Shown here piece after piece: positions 15,445 to 25,030 of a stretch of DNA of 64,000 nucleotides. The DNA comes from UBA5436 sp050951845 (GTDB lineage Bacteria > Bacillota > Clostridia > Saccharofermentanales > DTU023), in assembly GCA_050951845.1 (NCBI GenBank), contig JBMNJV010000004.1, forward strand, positions 310,001 to 374,000, in the 5' to 3' direction. Each line of letters begins with the position of its first letter. Position 1 is the stretch's first letter. Both the position numbers and the translations under genes were made by a program. The notes under the pieces are model-generated. The model was not told where the DNA came from. It worked only from the letters and a program-made list of their open reading frames with translations, and did no database searches.

Positions 15445-17325
15445 TTAATAATTTTCTTTCGGATAATTAATATTTTTATTAATTGCTGATAATTCTTTGA
15501 TTAAGTTTTTACGTTGTTCCGCAGTAATTTCTTTATCATTAATGGCATCAAGGATTTCAGCTTGTCTGATCTGCATGGCATATTGTTCCAGTTTTTGTAA
15601 AACATCCGTTAACAATTCCTGATCTGATCTGATATCTTCAGCTTCTAAAGCCATTAAAACCGGCATCAGCTGTTTGCTATAATTGATACCTTCTAAATCA
15701 TGGCTCAATTCTTCAGTCCAAAAAATCAGGTTTTGCACGGACAGCTGATTTTCTTTATTTGCATGGATAAGTTTGTCAGCCAATGTCCTGAGGGTGCGAT
15801 TATTGAAAAGATCCGGTTTGAATCTGTCGGCAATTGAATCAAACAGTTCCGGTGAACTTGCCAGAATTGCCAGAATAAGCCATTGATCACGCAGATATTT
15901 TTTTTGATCTATTTGAATATTTTGTTTGTGCTTTTGCCCGGTAAATGATCTGCTTCCATAATTCGACATGTTTTGTGATAAGCTTTGTTTGCTTTCATTT
16001 GATTCGGATTTGGTATTATTTTGTTTTATTTGATTGACATCATAGATAATTGTGCTGCTCGCAACATTAATCTCTTCTGACAATCTTTTTGCATAAACTT
16101 CTATCATTACGGCACTATCTAATTTCGCTAAAATTTCGGCGACTTCCGCCGTATATTGATTGAGATCCAAAGAGCCGTTTTGATCGGTGGATTTAGTTCT
16201 GGCGATTTTAATTTGAAAATCCAGAGCCGACGGTGCATCATTGAGCAATGCCTGAAAACGTGCTTTACCATATTGCTTGATGTAATTATCAGGATCTTTG
16301 GCATCTCCGAGATCCAGTACAGATATTTCCAGATTGAAATTTTCGAATATTTCAATGGCTCTGAGAGCCGCTTTGATACCTGCCTGATCGGAATCATAAG
16401 CTAAAACTACTTTTTTAGCGTAGCGATCAATTAACCTGGCTTGTGTTTCGGTCAAGGCTGTACCCAAACAGGCAATTGTATTGTTAAATCCCGACTGATA
16501 AAGAGCCATTACATCCATATAACCTTCGGCGAGAATTAAAGTTTCAGGTAAAGGTCTCAATTTTCGCACAAGATTGAGTGCGAACAAATTTTCTCCTTTA
16601 TGATAAAGGTCAGTTTCCGGAGAATTTATGTATTTAGGTTCGTCGTCTTCGCTGATTGCTCTTCCGCCAAAACCGATAATGTATCGGCCGTGGCTCGGAA
16701 AAATCGGAATCATTACCCGATCTCGAAACAAGTCGATTAAAGAATTACGACTGCTTTTGCGAATTATACCTGAAGCAAGCATTTGCTCATCATTAAAACC
16801 GCATTTGCGCAAATGGATGACTAAGCTGTCCCATTCGGAATCTGCATAACCGATACCGAAAGCGATCATGGTTTGGGCGGAAAAACCACGTTCCGACATA
16901 TATCTCTTAACATGACGATTCGAACTTTTGTTAAACGAGTTGTAGTAAAAACGGGCAGCTTCTAAATGCAAATCTTGTTGAATTTTTCTTTCTGCCTGGT
17001 TGTGTTCATAGCTCTTTGAATCGGCTGTAGGAATTTCAATATTCGCTTTTTCAGCTAAAATTCTCACGGCATCAGGAAAAGACACATTTTCTATATCCTG
17101 AATGAATTTAATAACATTGCCGCCTCTTTGGCAACTGAAACAATAAAAAATCTGCTTGCCGGGAGAAACACTGAAAGACGGTTTGGTTTCGGAATGAAAC
17201 GGACATAAACCGAAGTAATTAGCTGAACTTTTTTTACTTAGTTTAACATATTGCTCAACGATCGGAACAATATCAGTTTGTTCAATAATTTGATTAATTA
17301 TTTCTTGCGGAATAAATCCGGACAT
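15445..17325 (-). CDS. dnaG: DNA primase DnaG
   Basis: This 626-aa primase makes RNA primers for replication. The N-terminal zinc module uses Cys41, His44, Cys62 and Cys65 (CPFH...CFSC). The catalytic core has the EGYMDV TOPRIM motif near residue 257 and the YDSDQAG acidic motif. The C-terminal part (about 460-626) is the helicase-interaction region and is poorly conserved, as usual. AAAGGAGG precedes the ATG. Upstream gene of the dnaG-rpoD-trmK-nif3 transcript. Confidence 0.97.
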   Translation of the reverse strand: MSGFIPQEIINQIIEQTDIVPIVEQYVKLSKKSSANYFGLCPFHSETKPSFSVSPGKQIFYCFSCQRGGNVIKFIQDIENVSFPDAVRILAEKANIEIPTADSKSYEHNQAERKIQQDLHLEAARFYYNSFNKSSNRHVKRYMSERGFSAQTMIAFGIGYADSEWDSLVIHLRKCGFNDEQMLASGIIRKSSRNSLIDLFRDRVMIPIFPSHGRYIIGFGGRAISEDDEPKYINSPETDLYHKGENLFALNLVRKLRPLPETLILAEGYMDVMALYQSGFNNTIACLGTALTETQARLIDRYAKKVVLAYDSDQAGIKAALRAIEIFENFNLEISVLDLGDAKDPDNYIKQYGKARFQALLNDAPSALDFQIKIARTKSTDQNGSLDLNQYTAEVAEILAKLDSAVMIEVYAKRLSEEINVASSTIIYDVNQIKQNNTKSESNESKQSLSQNMSNYGSRSFTGQKHKQNIQIDQKKYLRDQWLILAILASSPELFDSIADRFKPDLFNNRTLRTLADKLIHANKENQLSVQNLIFWTEELSHDLEGINYSKQLMPVLMALEAEDIRSDQELLTDVLQKLEQYAMQIRQAEILDAINDKEITAEQRKNLIKELSAINKNINYPKENY

Positions 17326-17452
17326 TAATAATCCTCCTTTGCCTTATTATTCCGATACGATAAACAGAGGAATATTCCACTGTTTTAATAATATTTTAAG
17401 AATTAATTAATAAGTTAAGTTTGCTCTGACGGGCTCCGATACGCAAATAATC

Positions 17453-17490
17453 AAAAACATTCATGGAATAATTATCCCATGAATGTTTTT
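17453..17490 (-). terminator. Terminator after yajC
   Basis: AAAAACATTCATGG (17453-17466) is the perfect reverse complement of CCATGAATGTTTTT (17477-17490). A T-run follows in either direction, so it can end yajC transcripts on the minus strand just before the dnaG promoter region. Confidence 0.85.
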
Positions 17491-17528
17491 GAACTCTACT
17501 CGGTAATTAAAAAATCTGTTAATGTGAT

Positions 17529-17972
17529 TTATTTGTCAGGTGAATTTGATTTTTTATCATCAGCACTGTCTTTCTTGAAACGATCGAAAAAGCTTTTCTT
17601 TTCATGTTCACCTGCCTCAGCTCTTTCTTTTTCGGCAAGCTTTTTGTTTTCTTCACTTTGTACAACTGTACTGATTGCTTGTTTTTTGAAAGTCATCATC
17701 GTATTAGCAACCGATGTGGCAATTGTAACCTCATCATCTGTTATATTCATAATCTTACCGACGACACCGCCGATTGTGACTACCGAATCACCGACACGCA
17801 TTGCATTGATCTGTTCTTTCATCTTCTTTTCTTCTCTTTTTTGCGGACGGATCATCAGAAGATACATCAATCCGAAAATTAGAATCATCGGTAGAAGTGA
17901 TACTAACAGGCTACCGCCTTTTTGAGCTTGATCGGCATTTGCCTCAAGAAGTAAAGTATAGTTGTGTAACAT
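17529..17972 (-). CDS. yajC: Preprotein translocase accessory subunit YajC
   Basis: This 147-aa protein has a single transmembrane helix (VSLLPMILIFGLMYLLMIRP, about 24-43) and then QKREEKKMKEQINAMRVGDSVVTIGGVVGKI, the YajC signature. YajC binds SecDF and modulates protein export. The C-terminal 50 residues are a charged extension (AEKERAEAGEHEKKS...) longer than in the ~100-aa family norm. It sits 70 bp after tgt, the widely conserved queA-tgt-yajC order. Confidence 0.92.
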   Translation of the reverse strand: MLHNYTLLLEANADQAQKGGSLLVSLLPMILIFGLMYLLMIRPQKREEKKMKEQINAMRVGDSVVTIGGVVGKIMNITDDEVTIATSVANTMMTFKKQAISTVVQSEENKKLAEKERAEAGEHEKKSFFDRFKKDSADDKKSNSPDK

Positions 17973-18042
17973 TTATTTCTCCTTTATTTGAAACTGATTA
18001 TTTGAAGTCGTTCTGAACTAAATATACTTGACAATATTATCA

Positions 18043-19167
18043 TTATCTCCTTTGAGAATCAAATTGTTTTTTGAAATCACGGAATAAATCCCTCAGACGA
18101 TCATTTTGAATTGCGATTCTGATTTGTTTCATTAAATCAAGTAAAAAATAGAGATTATGATATGAGGTCAAGCGCAAACCGAAAATTTCATCTGCTTTAA
18201 TCAGATGTCTGAGATAAGCTTTGGTATAATTTTTGCAAGTATAACAATCACAATTCGGATCAAGCGGACTGAAATCTCTGGCATAAGCGGCATTGCGTAC
18301 GGTTACCTGACCTATCGAGGTAACTGCTGCGCCGTTTCGGCCCAGTCTGGTAGGCCAGACACAATCGAACATATCAATTCCTCTGAGTACACCTTCGAAT
18401 AAATGATGCGGTGTGCCGACTCCCATTAAATAATGCGGTTTATTATCCGGTAACAACGGTTGCAGCACATCAAGCATCCGATACATTTCGTCCGGCGATT
18501 CACCGACTGACAAACCGCCGACAGCTATTCCCGGCGTATCGAAAGCAACGATTTCTCTCGCACTTTGTTTTCTTAAGTCAGGATACATCCCGCCCTGTAT
18601 AATGCCGAATAACGCTTGTTTATTATTTGTTATCTGATGATTCAGACAACGCTCAAGCCAGCGTGTCGTTCGTTCAAGCGAATTTTTAACATATATTTTT
18701 TCTGCCGGATATGGTGTGCATTCATCTAATTGCATCATAATATCGGATCCGAGAGCTTGTTGTATATCCACAGCTTTTTCCGGAGTAAGAAAATGTTTGC
18801 TGCCGTCAATATGTGATCTGAAATGGACTCCTTCTTCTTCAATTTTCCGCGAATCCGCTAAACTGAATACCTGAAACCCGCCGCTATCCGTCAGGATCGG
18901 CCGGTCCCAGTTCATGAAACGATGCAGGCCACCCGCTTCTTCGATTAAATCTTCACCGGGGCGCATCCATAAATGATAGGTATTCGCAAGAATTATTTGC
19001 GCATCCATTGCTTTTAATTCTTCCGGAGATAAGCTTTTAACGGTTGCCTGGGTTCCGACCGGCATAAAGATCGGTGTTTCAAATGAACCGTGCGGGGTGT
19101 CTAAAATTCCGTAGCGAGCTCCGGTTTGTCTGCATATATGTTTCAATTTGAATTGTATTGCACTCAT
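18043..19167 (-). CDS. tgt: tRNA-guanine transglycosylase (queuine synthesis)
   Basis: This 374-aa enzyme exchanges G34 for preQ1 in GUN-anticodon tRNAs. Seen: catalytic aspartate in LTDSGGFQVFSL, the GGLSVGES substrate loop, DCVWPTRLGRNGAA around the nucleophile, and the zinc site CDCYTCKNYTKAYLRHL. Length is normal for the bacterial enzyme. The ATG is 14 bp after queA's stop, with only a weak AGAAAG site, so coupling to queA is likely. Confidence 0.97.
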   Translation of the reverse strand: MSAIQFKLKHICRQTGARYGILDTPHGSFETPIFMPVGTQATVKSLSPEELKAMDAQIILANTYHLWMRPGEDLIEEAGGLHRFMNWDRPILTDSGGFQVFSLADSRKIEEEGVHFRSHIDGSKHFLTPEKAVDIQQALGSDIMMQLDECTPYPAEKIYVKNSLERTTRWLERCLNHQITNNKQALFGIIQGGMYPDLRKQSAREIVAFDTPGIAVGGLSVGESPDEMYRMLDVLQPLLPDNKPHYLMGVGTPHHLFEGVLRGIDMFDCVWPTRLGRNGAAVTSIGQVTVRNAAYARDFSPLDPNCDCYTCKNYTKAYLRHLIKADEIFGLRLTSYHNLYFLLDLMKQIRIAIQNDRLRDLFRDFKKQFDSQRR

Positions 19168-19181
19168 AGTTATTATCTTTC

Positions 19182-20210
19182 TTACGGTAAGATCAGCATC
19201 GCATCACCGAAGCTGAAAAAGCGATAATTATTATCTTTGGCATGTTGATAGGCCTGTAAAATATTTTCTCTGCCGTAGAAGGCTGCCACCAACATCAGGA
19301 GAGTTGATTCAGGCAAATGAAAATTGGTAATTAAACCGTCGATCAGTTTAAATTTATATCCCGGATAAATAAATATATCCGTATTGCCTTGACCGGAACA
19401 AATTCGGTTGGTATGCGGATCGGTTAATGTTTCCAATACGCGGCAACTGGTAGTGCCTACAGCAATGATCCTGCCGTTATTATCTTTGGTTCTATTAATC
19501 AGTTTTGCCGTTTTTTCATCTAAAGCATAGTATTCATTATGCATTAAATGCTTTGTTATATCATCTTCTTTGACAGGTCTGAAAGTTCCGATTCCGACAT
19601 GTAAGGTCAATTCTGCTATTTCTACCCCGCCTGACTTAATTTTTTGCAATAGTTCAGGAGTAAAGTGTAAGCCGGCAGTGGGTGCTGCAGCTGATCCCTC
19701 ATATTTGGCATAGATTGTTTGATAACGGGATGGGTCGTCTTGGACGGCAGTTATATAAGGAGGCAAAGGCATCTCACCTGCTTTCGCCAATATTTCCTGC
19801 CAAATGCCGTCATATCTGAATCTGACTTTTCGATTGCCGTCATCTTTAATTGCCAATATTTCCGCTTCCAATTGATCCTTTAAAAAAACAATATGATGTC
19901 CGGGTTTACATTTTTTGCCGGGTTTGACTATTACCTCCCAATCAGTATCATCAATCTGTTTGATTAAAAGAAATTCAACGGGAGCGCCGCTGTCTTTTCT
20001 TATACCATGTAAGCGTGCCGGCAGAACTTTGGTATTATTCAAGACTAAACAATCACCCGGTAATAAATAGTCCGGTAAATCAAAAAACATCTTGTCCCGG
20101 ATCGTATGATCCGGTAATAAGACCATCAGTTTACTTTGATCTCTGAGTTTTGCCGGATGCTGGGCAATAAAATGTTCAGGCAGCTCATAATAAAAATCAC
20201 TTTTTTTCAT
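19182..20210 (-). CDS. queA: S-adenosylmethionine:tRNA ribosyltransferase-isomerase
   Basis: This 342-aa QueA transfers and rearranges the ribosyl group of SAM onto preQ1-tRNA to give epoxyqueuosine. Family motifs present: FYYELPEHFIAQHPA at the start, DCLVLNNTKVLPARLHG, and PTAGLHFTPELL followed by LHVGIGTFRPV. Normal length. Its start overlaps the end of trmFO by 14 bp and it lacks a strong Shine-Dalgarno site, so it depends on the upstream gene. Precedes tgt. Confidence 0.97.
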   Translation of the reverse strand: MKKSDFYYELPEHFIAQHPAKLRDQSKLMVLLPDHTIRDKMFFDLPDYLLPGDCLVLNNTKVLPARLHGIRKDSGAPVEFLLIKQIDDTDWEVIVKPGKKCKPGHHIVFLKDQLEAEILAIKDDGNRKVRFRYDGIWQEILAKAGEMPLPPYITAVQDDPSRYQTIYAKYEGSAAAPTAGLHFTPELLQKIKSGGVEIAELTLHVGIGTFRPVKEDDITKHLMHNEYYALDEKTAKLINRTKDNNGRIIAVGTTSCRVLETLTDPHTNRICSGQGNTDIFIYPGYKFKLIDGLITNFHLPESTLLMLVAAFYGRENILQAYQHAKDNNYRFFSFGDAMLILP

Positions 20211-21579
20211 TTAACAATTCAATGTCTTTCTCAATATTTCGATAATAACTCAAAGCCCGTAAAGCCAAAATCCGGCGGCGGCCTTGTCGGCCTTTAGCCG
20301 TAATCCGATATTTATGTTTCAGATTGGTTCGTTGCCTGACATCAATTGGCGGCACCAAACCGAAATTTGCATTCATCGGCTGGAAATGCTGCGGATCAGC
20401 TTGGCATACATAATGTGCCATACCGCCGAGCATAGTTTCCGGATTAAGATATAACTGTAATTGTTGTTCGGTTTTCAGATAATGTTTGATCAAACATTTT
20501 GCCGCAACAAATCCGGAACCGATTGATTCCACGTAACCCTCAACACCGGTAAGCTGACCAGCAAAAAACAAATGAGGGTAAGTTTTGTGTTGATAACCGA
20601 GGCCTAAATGCTTTGGAGAGTTGATAAAAGAATTACGGTGCATTACACCGAAACGCTCAAATACAGCATTTTCCAATCCGGGAATTAAACGGAAAACTCG
20701 TTTTTGTTCGGGAAAAGTTAAACGTGTTTGAAATCCCACCAGGTTATATAAAGTTGCCGCTTTATTATCTTGCCTTAACTGTACCACAGCATGTGGCTGT
20801 TCTCCGGTTTTCGGATCGATCAGACCGACCGGTTTTAATGGTCCGAATAATAATGTTTCTTTACCTTGTTTGGCAATTGATTCAACCGGCATACAGCCCT
20901 GGAATAATTTCAAACTGTCGAAATCTTCAACCGATGCAGGTTGTGCATTAATTAATTCTTGATAAAAAACTTCATATTCCTCTTTATTAAACGGACAATT
21001 CAGATATGCAGCATTTCCTTTATCATAACGTGATGCAGCGAAAACCCGGTCATAATTGATACTTTCCGCTTCCACAGTAGGAGCAACCGCGTCAAAAAAA
21101 TAGAGATCATCATCACCTAAAAATCTTTTCAGATCGTTGAATAAAGCATCTGAGGTTAAAGGACCGGTTGCAATAACCACATAGTCTTGTTCCAAATTAA
21201 ATTCCGACAAACTTAATACTTCTCTTCGCTCAATCTTTATTTTAGGATGCGCGGTTAAATGCTCGGTAATATAGCCGGAAAAATTTTCCCGATCGACTGC
21301 AAGAGCTCCGCCTGCAGGAACTTGATTGAGATCAGCCGCCTTAATAACGAAAGAATTATTCATTCGCAACTCTTCTTTAAGTAAACCGACAGCATTTTCA
21401 ATCAGATTGGATCGCAAAGAATTACTGCATACTAATTCGGCGAAATTTGCAGATTGATGCGCTGCAGAAAAATTATGCGGTTTCATCTCAATCAGAGTGA
21501 CTGCGATACCGGCTTCTGCTATTTGATAGGCTGCTTCTGAACCGGCAAGACCGGCTCCGATTACATATACATTATTCAT
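20197..21579 (-). CDS. trmFO: Methylenetetrahydrofolate-tRNA-(uracil-5-)-methyltransferase
   Basis: This enzyme of about 460 aa makes m5U54 in the tRNA T-loop using folate and FAD. The FAD-binding motif VIGAGLAGSEAAYQIAEAG is at the N-terminus, and the family's ELVCSNSLRSN and GGALAVDRE are present. The start at 21579 (MNNVYVIG) is chosen because the FAD motif begins at once; a longer frame reaching 21663 lies within topA. It overlaps the topA stop by 8 bp. topA-trmFO is a conserved Firmicute pair. Confidence 0.95.
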   Translation of the reverse strand: MNNVYVIGAGLAGSEAAYQIAEAGIAVTLIEMKPHNFSAAHQSANFAELVCSNSLRSNLIENAVGLLKEELRMNNSFVIKAADLNQVPAGGALAVDRENFSGYITEHLTAHPKIKIERREVLSLSEFNLEQDYVVIATGPLTSDALFNDLKRFLGDDDLYFFDAVAPTVEAESINYDRVFAASRYDKGNAAYLNCPFNKEEYEVFYQELINAQPASVEDFDSLKLFQGCMPVESIAKQGKETLLFGPLKPVGLIDPKTGEQPHAVVQLRQDNKAATLYNLVGFQTRLTFPEQKRVFRLIPGLENAVFERFGVMHRNSFINSPKHLGLGYQHKTYPHLFFAGQLTGVEGYVESIGSGFVAAKCLIKHYLKTEQQLQLYLNPETMLGGMAHYVCQADPQHFQPMNANFGLVPPIDVRQRTNLKHKYRITAKGRQGRRRILALRALSYYRNIEKDIELLNEKK

Positions 21580-23803
21580 CGATCGGCTCTGTTTCGGCTT
21601 TGGATTTTGGTTCAACTTTCGCTTTCGGAGTTTTAGCAGTTTTATTTTTGGTGTTGGCAGCAATTTTCTTTTTGGTATTCTTATTCGTTTTCTGATTAGT
21701 TGTACAATCTTTATTACTGCATTTTTCGTATTCTTTACCGCGGAATTTCTTTTTCACCATGTAAGAACCACAAACAGGACAGTTTTTACCTGACGGTAAA
21801 TCCCAACTTATAAATTCGCAATCAGGATCTTTACCTTTTTTATCACAAACGAAGAATTTAGAAGATCTTCGTTTCTTGGCTCTTTTTTCCAGCAGACCTG
21901 AGCCGCATAAAGGACATTTCCCGGGAGCTACTACTTCAATTGTTCTTGTATAATTACAGTTCGGATAACGATCACAAGCAATAAATTTTCCGAAACGTCC
22001 ATGTTTGATAACTAAATTACCTTCTTTGCACTCCGGACATTTTTCATTAATCTGAACAACCGGAATCTCAACTTTCTCTATGTTTTGATCAGCCTTTTCC
22101 ACGTCGCTGCGGAATTCAGGATAGAATTCATGGAGTAATTTGATCCAATCTTTTTCACCGGTTTCAACTTTATCCAGGTCTTCTTCCATTTGAGCGGTGA
22201 AATCCGGATCTATAATCTTATCAAAATGCTCTTCCAGTAATTCAGTTACTAAAAAACCTAAATCGGTCGGTATTAAAGAACGTCCGTCTTTATCAATATA
22301 ACGACGATTTAAAATTGTTGAAATAGTGGGAGCATAGGTTGAAGGTCTGCCTATTCCCAGTTCCTCCAAAGTCCGGATCAAACTTGCTTCAGTAAATCTG
22401 GCGGGAGGTTTTGTGTATTTTTGTTCCGATTCGAGTTTGGCAAACAGTAATTGATCTCCAACTTCCAGATCGGGTAAATTTTCTTTAGTTAATTCATCAG
22501 TTTCTTCCTCTTGAACATCCGGCAACATTCCGTATTGTTTCATCCAGCCCGGGAATTTCATCGTCTCACCGCGTACTCGGAAGATATGAGTTTTAGCTTT
22601 GATGTCAGCTGAAGTAGTGTCAAAAACCGCAGCATTCATTTGTGAAGCAATAAACTTATCCCAGATCAGCTTATATAATCTGAACTGTTCATCTGATAAT
22701 TGATCTTTGATTATTTGCGGTGATAAATCAAAATGCGCAGGTCTGATACATTCATGAGCATCTTGGGCAGCTTTTTTGTTTTTATAGTAGCGTGGTTTAG
22801 CAGGTAAATAAGCATTGCCATGCTCTTTTTCAATATAGCTTCTGGCAGCTGCAATAGCAATTGGTGAAATCCGCACCGAGTCTGTTCTCAGATAAGTTAT
22901 TAAAGCGGTTGCTCCCTGATCACGTAAATTAACACCCTCATATAATTGCTGGGCAACACGCATTGTACGTGCAGATGTAAATCCCAGTTTGCGCGAAGCC
23001 TCCTGTTGTAAAGTCGAAGTTGTATAGGGTGGTTTAGCCTGACGTTTCGATTCACGCTTAGTCACTTTATGCACACTATAATCAGCATCGGTTAAATCGG
23101 TAATAATTGCTTCAGCTTGCTCGGCATTGTCAATTGAATATTTTACAACTTTATTACCTTCCAACTCACCGTGATAACGCACTCTGAAAACCGGATCTGT
23201 GATATTTTTACGTAAATGTGCAGTTAAAAGCCAATACTCAACCGGAATAAAAGCTTTTATTTCTCTTTCACGGTCAATGATAATCTTGGTTGCAACACTC
23301 TGGACACGTCCTGCGGACAATCCTTTGCGTATTTTTTTCCAAAGCAAGGGACTTAATTCATATCCGACCAAACGATCCAGAATCCGTCTTGCTTGCTGAG
23401 CGTTGACTAAATCCATATCAATTTGATGTGGTGTATTCAAAGCTTCTTCTACCGATTTTTTAGTTATTTCATTAAAAGTAATTCTGCACGGAGCAGCCTC
23501 ATCAATTTTCAAGATATTAGCCAGATGCCATGCAATGGCTTCTCCTTCTCTATCCGGGTCAGTGGCAAGTAAAACTGAACTGCTTTCATTTTTTAAATTT
23601 CTGAGATCTCGAACTACGTTTTCTTTACCGCGCATCGTAATGTAACGCGGTTTAAAATCATTATCGATATCGACGCCTAACGTAGACGCCGGTAAATCTC
23701 TGATATGACCGACTGAAGCTGCAACTTTATAATTTTTTCCTAAATAACGACTGATCGTATTTGCCTTTGCAGGTGATTCAACAATAACAAGAGTATGATC
23801 CAT
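21572..23803 (-). CDS. topA: DNA topoisomerase I
   Basis: This 743-aa type IA topoisomerase relaxes negative supercoils. The TOPRIM domain begins VIVESPAKANTISRYLG and includes ATDPDREGEAIAWHL. The active-site tyrosine is in TYLRTDSVRIS (about residue 304). Three C-terminal zinc ribbons are seen: CPECKEG...CDRYPNC, CPLCGSG...CDKKGKDPDC and CPVCGSY...CSNKDC. A lysine/threonine-rich tail follows. The ATG at 23803 has GGAAGGAC upstream; an earlier ATG at 23881 lacks family support. Confidence 0.96.
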   Translation of the reverse strand: MDHTLVIVESPAKANTISRYLGKNYKVAASVGHIRDLPASTLGVDIDNDFKPRYITMRGKENVVRDLRNLKNESSSVLLATDPDREGEAIAWHLANILKIDEAAPCRITFNEITKKSVEEALNTPHQIDMDLVNAQQARRILDRLVGYELSPLLWKKIRKGLSAGRVQSVATKIIIDREREIKAFIPVEYWLLTAHLRKNITDPVFRVRYHGELEGNKVVKYSIDNAEQAEAIITDLTDADYSVHKVTKRESKRQAKPPYTTSTLQQEASRKLGFTSARTMRVAQQLYEGVNLRDQGATALITYLRTDSVRISPIAIAAARSYIEKEHGNAYLPAKPRYYKNKKAAQDAHECIRPAHFDLSPQIIKDQLSDEQFRLYKLIWDKFIASQMNAAVFDTTSADIKAKTHIFRVRGETMKFPGWMKQYGMLPDVQEEETDELTKENLPDLEVGDQLLFAKLESEQKYTKPPARFTEASLIRTLEELGIGRPSTYAPTISTILNRRYIDKDGRSLIPTDLGFLVTELLEEHFDKIIDPDFTAQMEEDLDKVETGEKDWIKLLHEFYPEFRSDVEKADQNIEKVEIPVVQINEKCPECKEGNLVIKHGRFGKFIACDRYPNCNYTRTIEVVAPGKCPLCGSGLLEKRAKKRRSSKFFVCDKKGKDPDCEFISWDLPSGKNCPVCGSYMVKKKFRGKEYEKCSNKDCTTNQKTNKNTKKKIAANTKNKTAKTPKAKVEPKSKAETEPIDE

Positions 23804-23920
23804 AATGTCCTTCCGTATCACGCTAATCTTATAAATTACATATATACAAGATAAAATTTCATCTGTCAAAGAAAAGTTCAAATTATTAATGTTGATACTT
23901 GGTTATAAATTAATCGAAAA

Positions 23921-24964
23921 TTATGTAAATAAAGACATACCCTTATCTGTCACCATGAACTTGCCGAATTTTTGTTCGATATATCCCAGCGCTTCGAGTT
24001 TGCCTAAGAGAACAGTTAATTCGGATGTTTGATAATTCAGCGTATCAATTATCTCCGTAAAGTTCGGTTGAAGTTGATGAATCAAAGCCAATAGTTTTTT
24101 CTCGGCAGGAGGTACCGCTGTCGGAAATTCTGCCGCTAAACTGAAGATGGCATGTTGATCGACAATAATTTTAGCTCCGTCATTGATCAGTTGATGACAA
24201 CCCTGACTTTGTTTCATAAAAACGGAACCCGGAATGGCGAATACATCTCTGCCCTGATTAATTGCATATTCTGCAGTTATCATCGTACCGGATTTCAGAC
24301 CTGCCTCAACAACAATTAAGGCTGAGCTCAATCCGCTGATGAGACGATTACGTGACGGAAAATGATATGCTTTAGCCGGTGTTCCCGGAGGATATTCGCT
24401 GACAATACTGCCTTTTTCAATTAAATCCAAATATAAATCATATTTGGATTTGGGATAACAGACATCAACTCCTGAACCCAGAACTGCAATAGAATTCATC
24501 CCGCACTTCAAAGCACTGATCTGAGCAATTGAATCAATCCCGATTGCCATACCGCTGACAATTGTTCGCTCAGGATGTTTCAAAGATTCTACGAGCATCC
24601 GTGTGACTCTTTCACCGTAATTGGTCGAATATCTGCTGCCGATAATACTGACCGTGAGTTTTTCCTGATATTGTAAATCTTTGCCCAGCAAATAAAGAAG
24701 AGCCGGCGGATCATAAATCTGTTTAAGAAGTTTCGGATAGTCCGGATCGAGAATCGAGATTACTCTGATCTGTTGAGGATCGGAAGATTTAATAATGTTA
24801 GCTAAATTAAACTTGCTTCCGTTATTTTTTTTGTTTAATGCAGAAATAGCCTGTTTAATATGAGAAAACTTTTCTAACCAAGCTCTTTGTTTTGTAACAG
24901 TAAGCTTGTTTTCTTTGAAAAAATTGTTGAGTTCTATCCATTCTTGGTTAAATATATATGCCAT
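23921..24964 (-). CDS. dprA: DNA-processing protein DprA
   Basis: This 347-aa protein binds incoming ssDNA and loads RecA during transformation. The Rossmann-like core has IIGSRYSTNYGE, IVSGMAIGIDSIA and GSGVDVCYPKSK, then EYPPGTPAKAYHFPSRNRLISGLS and EAGLKSGTMITAEYA, all family landmarks. A short N-terminal helical domain and a C-terminal winged-helix domain flank it. GGTGG precedes the ATG. It lies between comM and topA, as in many Firmicutes. Confidence 0.95.
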   Translation of the reverse strand: MAYIFNQEWIELNNFFKENKLTVTKQRAWLEKFSHIKQAISALNKKNNGSKFNLANIIKSSDPQQIRVISILDPDYPKLLKQIYDPPALLYLLGKDLQYQEKLTVSIIGSRYSTNYGERVTRMLVESLKHPERTIVSGMAIGIDSIAQISALKCGMNSIAVLGSGVDVCYPKSKYDLYLDLIEKGSIVSEYPPGTPAKAYHFPSRNRLISGLSSALIVVEAGLKSGTMITAEYAINQGRDVFAIPGSVFMKQSQGCHQLINDGAKIIVDQHAIFSLAAEFPTAVPPAEKKLLALIHQLQPNFTEIIDTLNYQTSELTVLLGKLEALGYIEQKFGKFMVTDKGMSLFT

Positions 24965-25030
24965 TTTCCACCGCTTAATGTTTTAAATATTGAATGATTG
25001 TGGTTACTCACTTTCATTAAATATCACAGG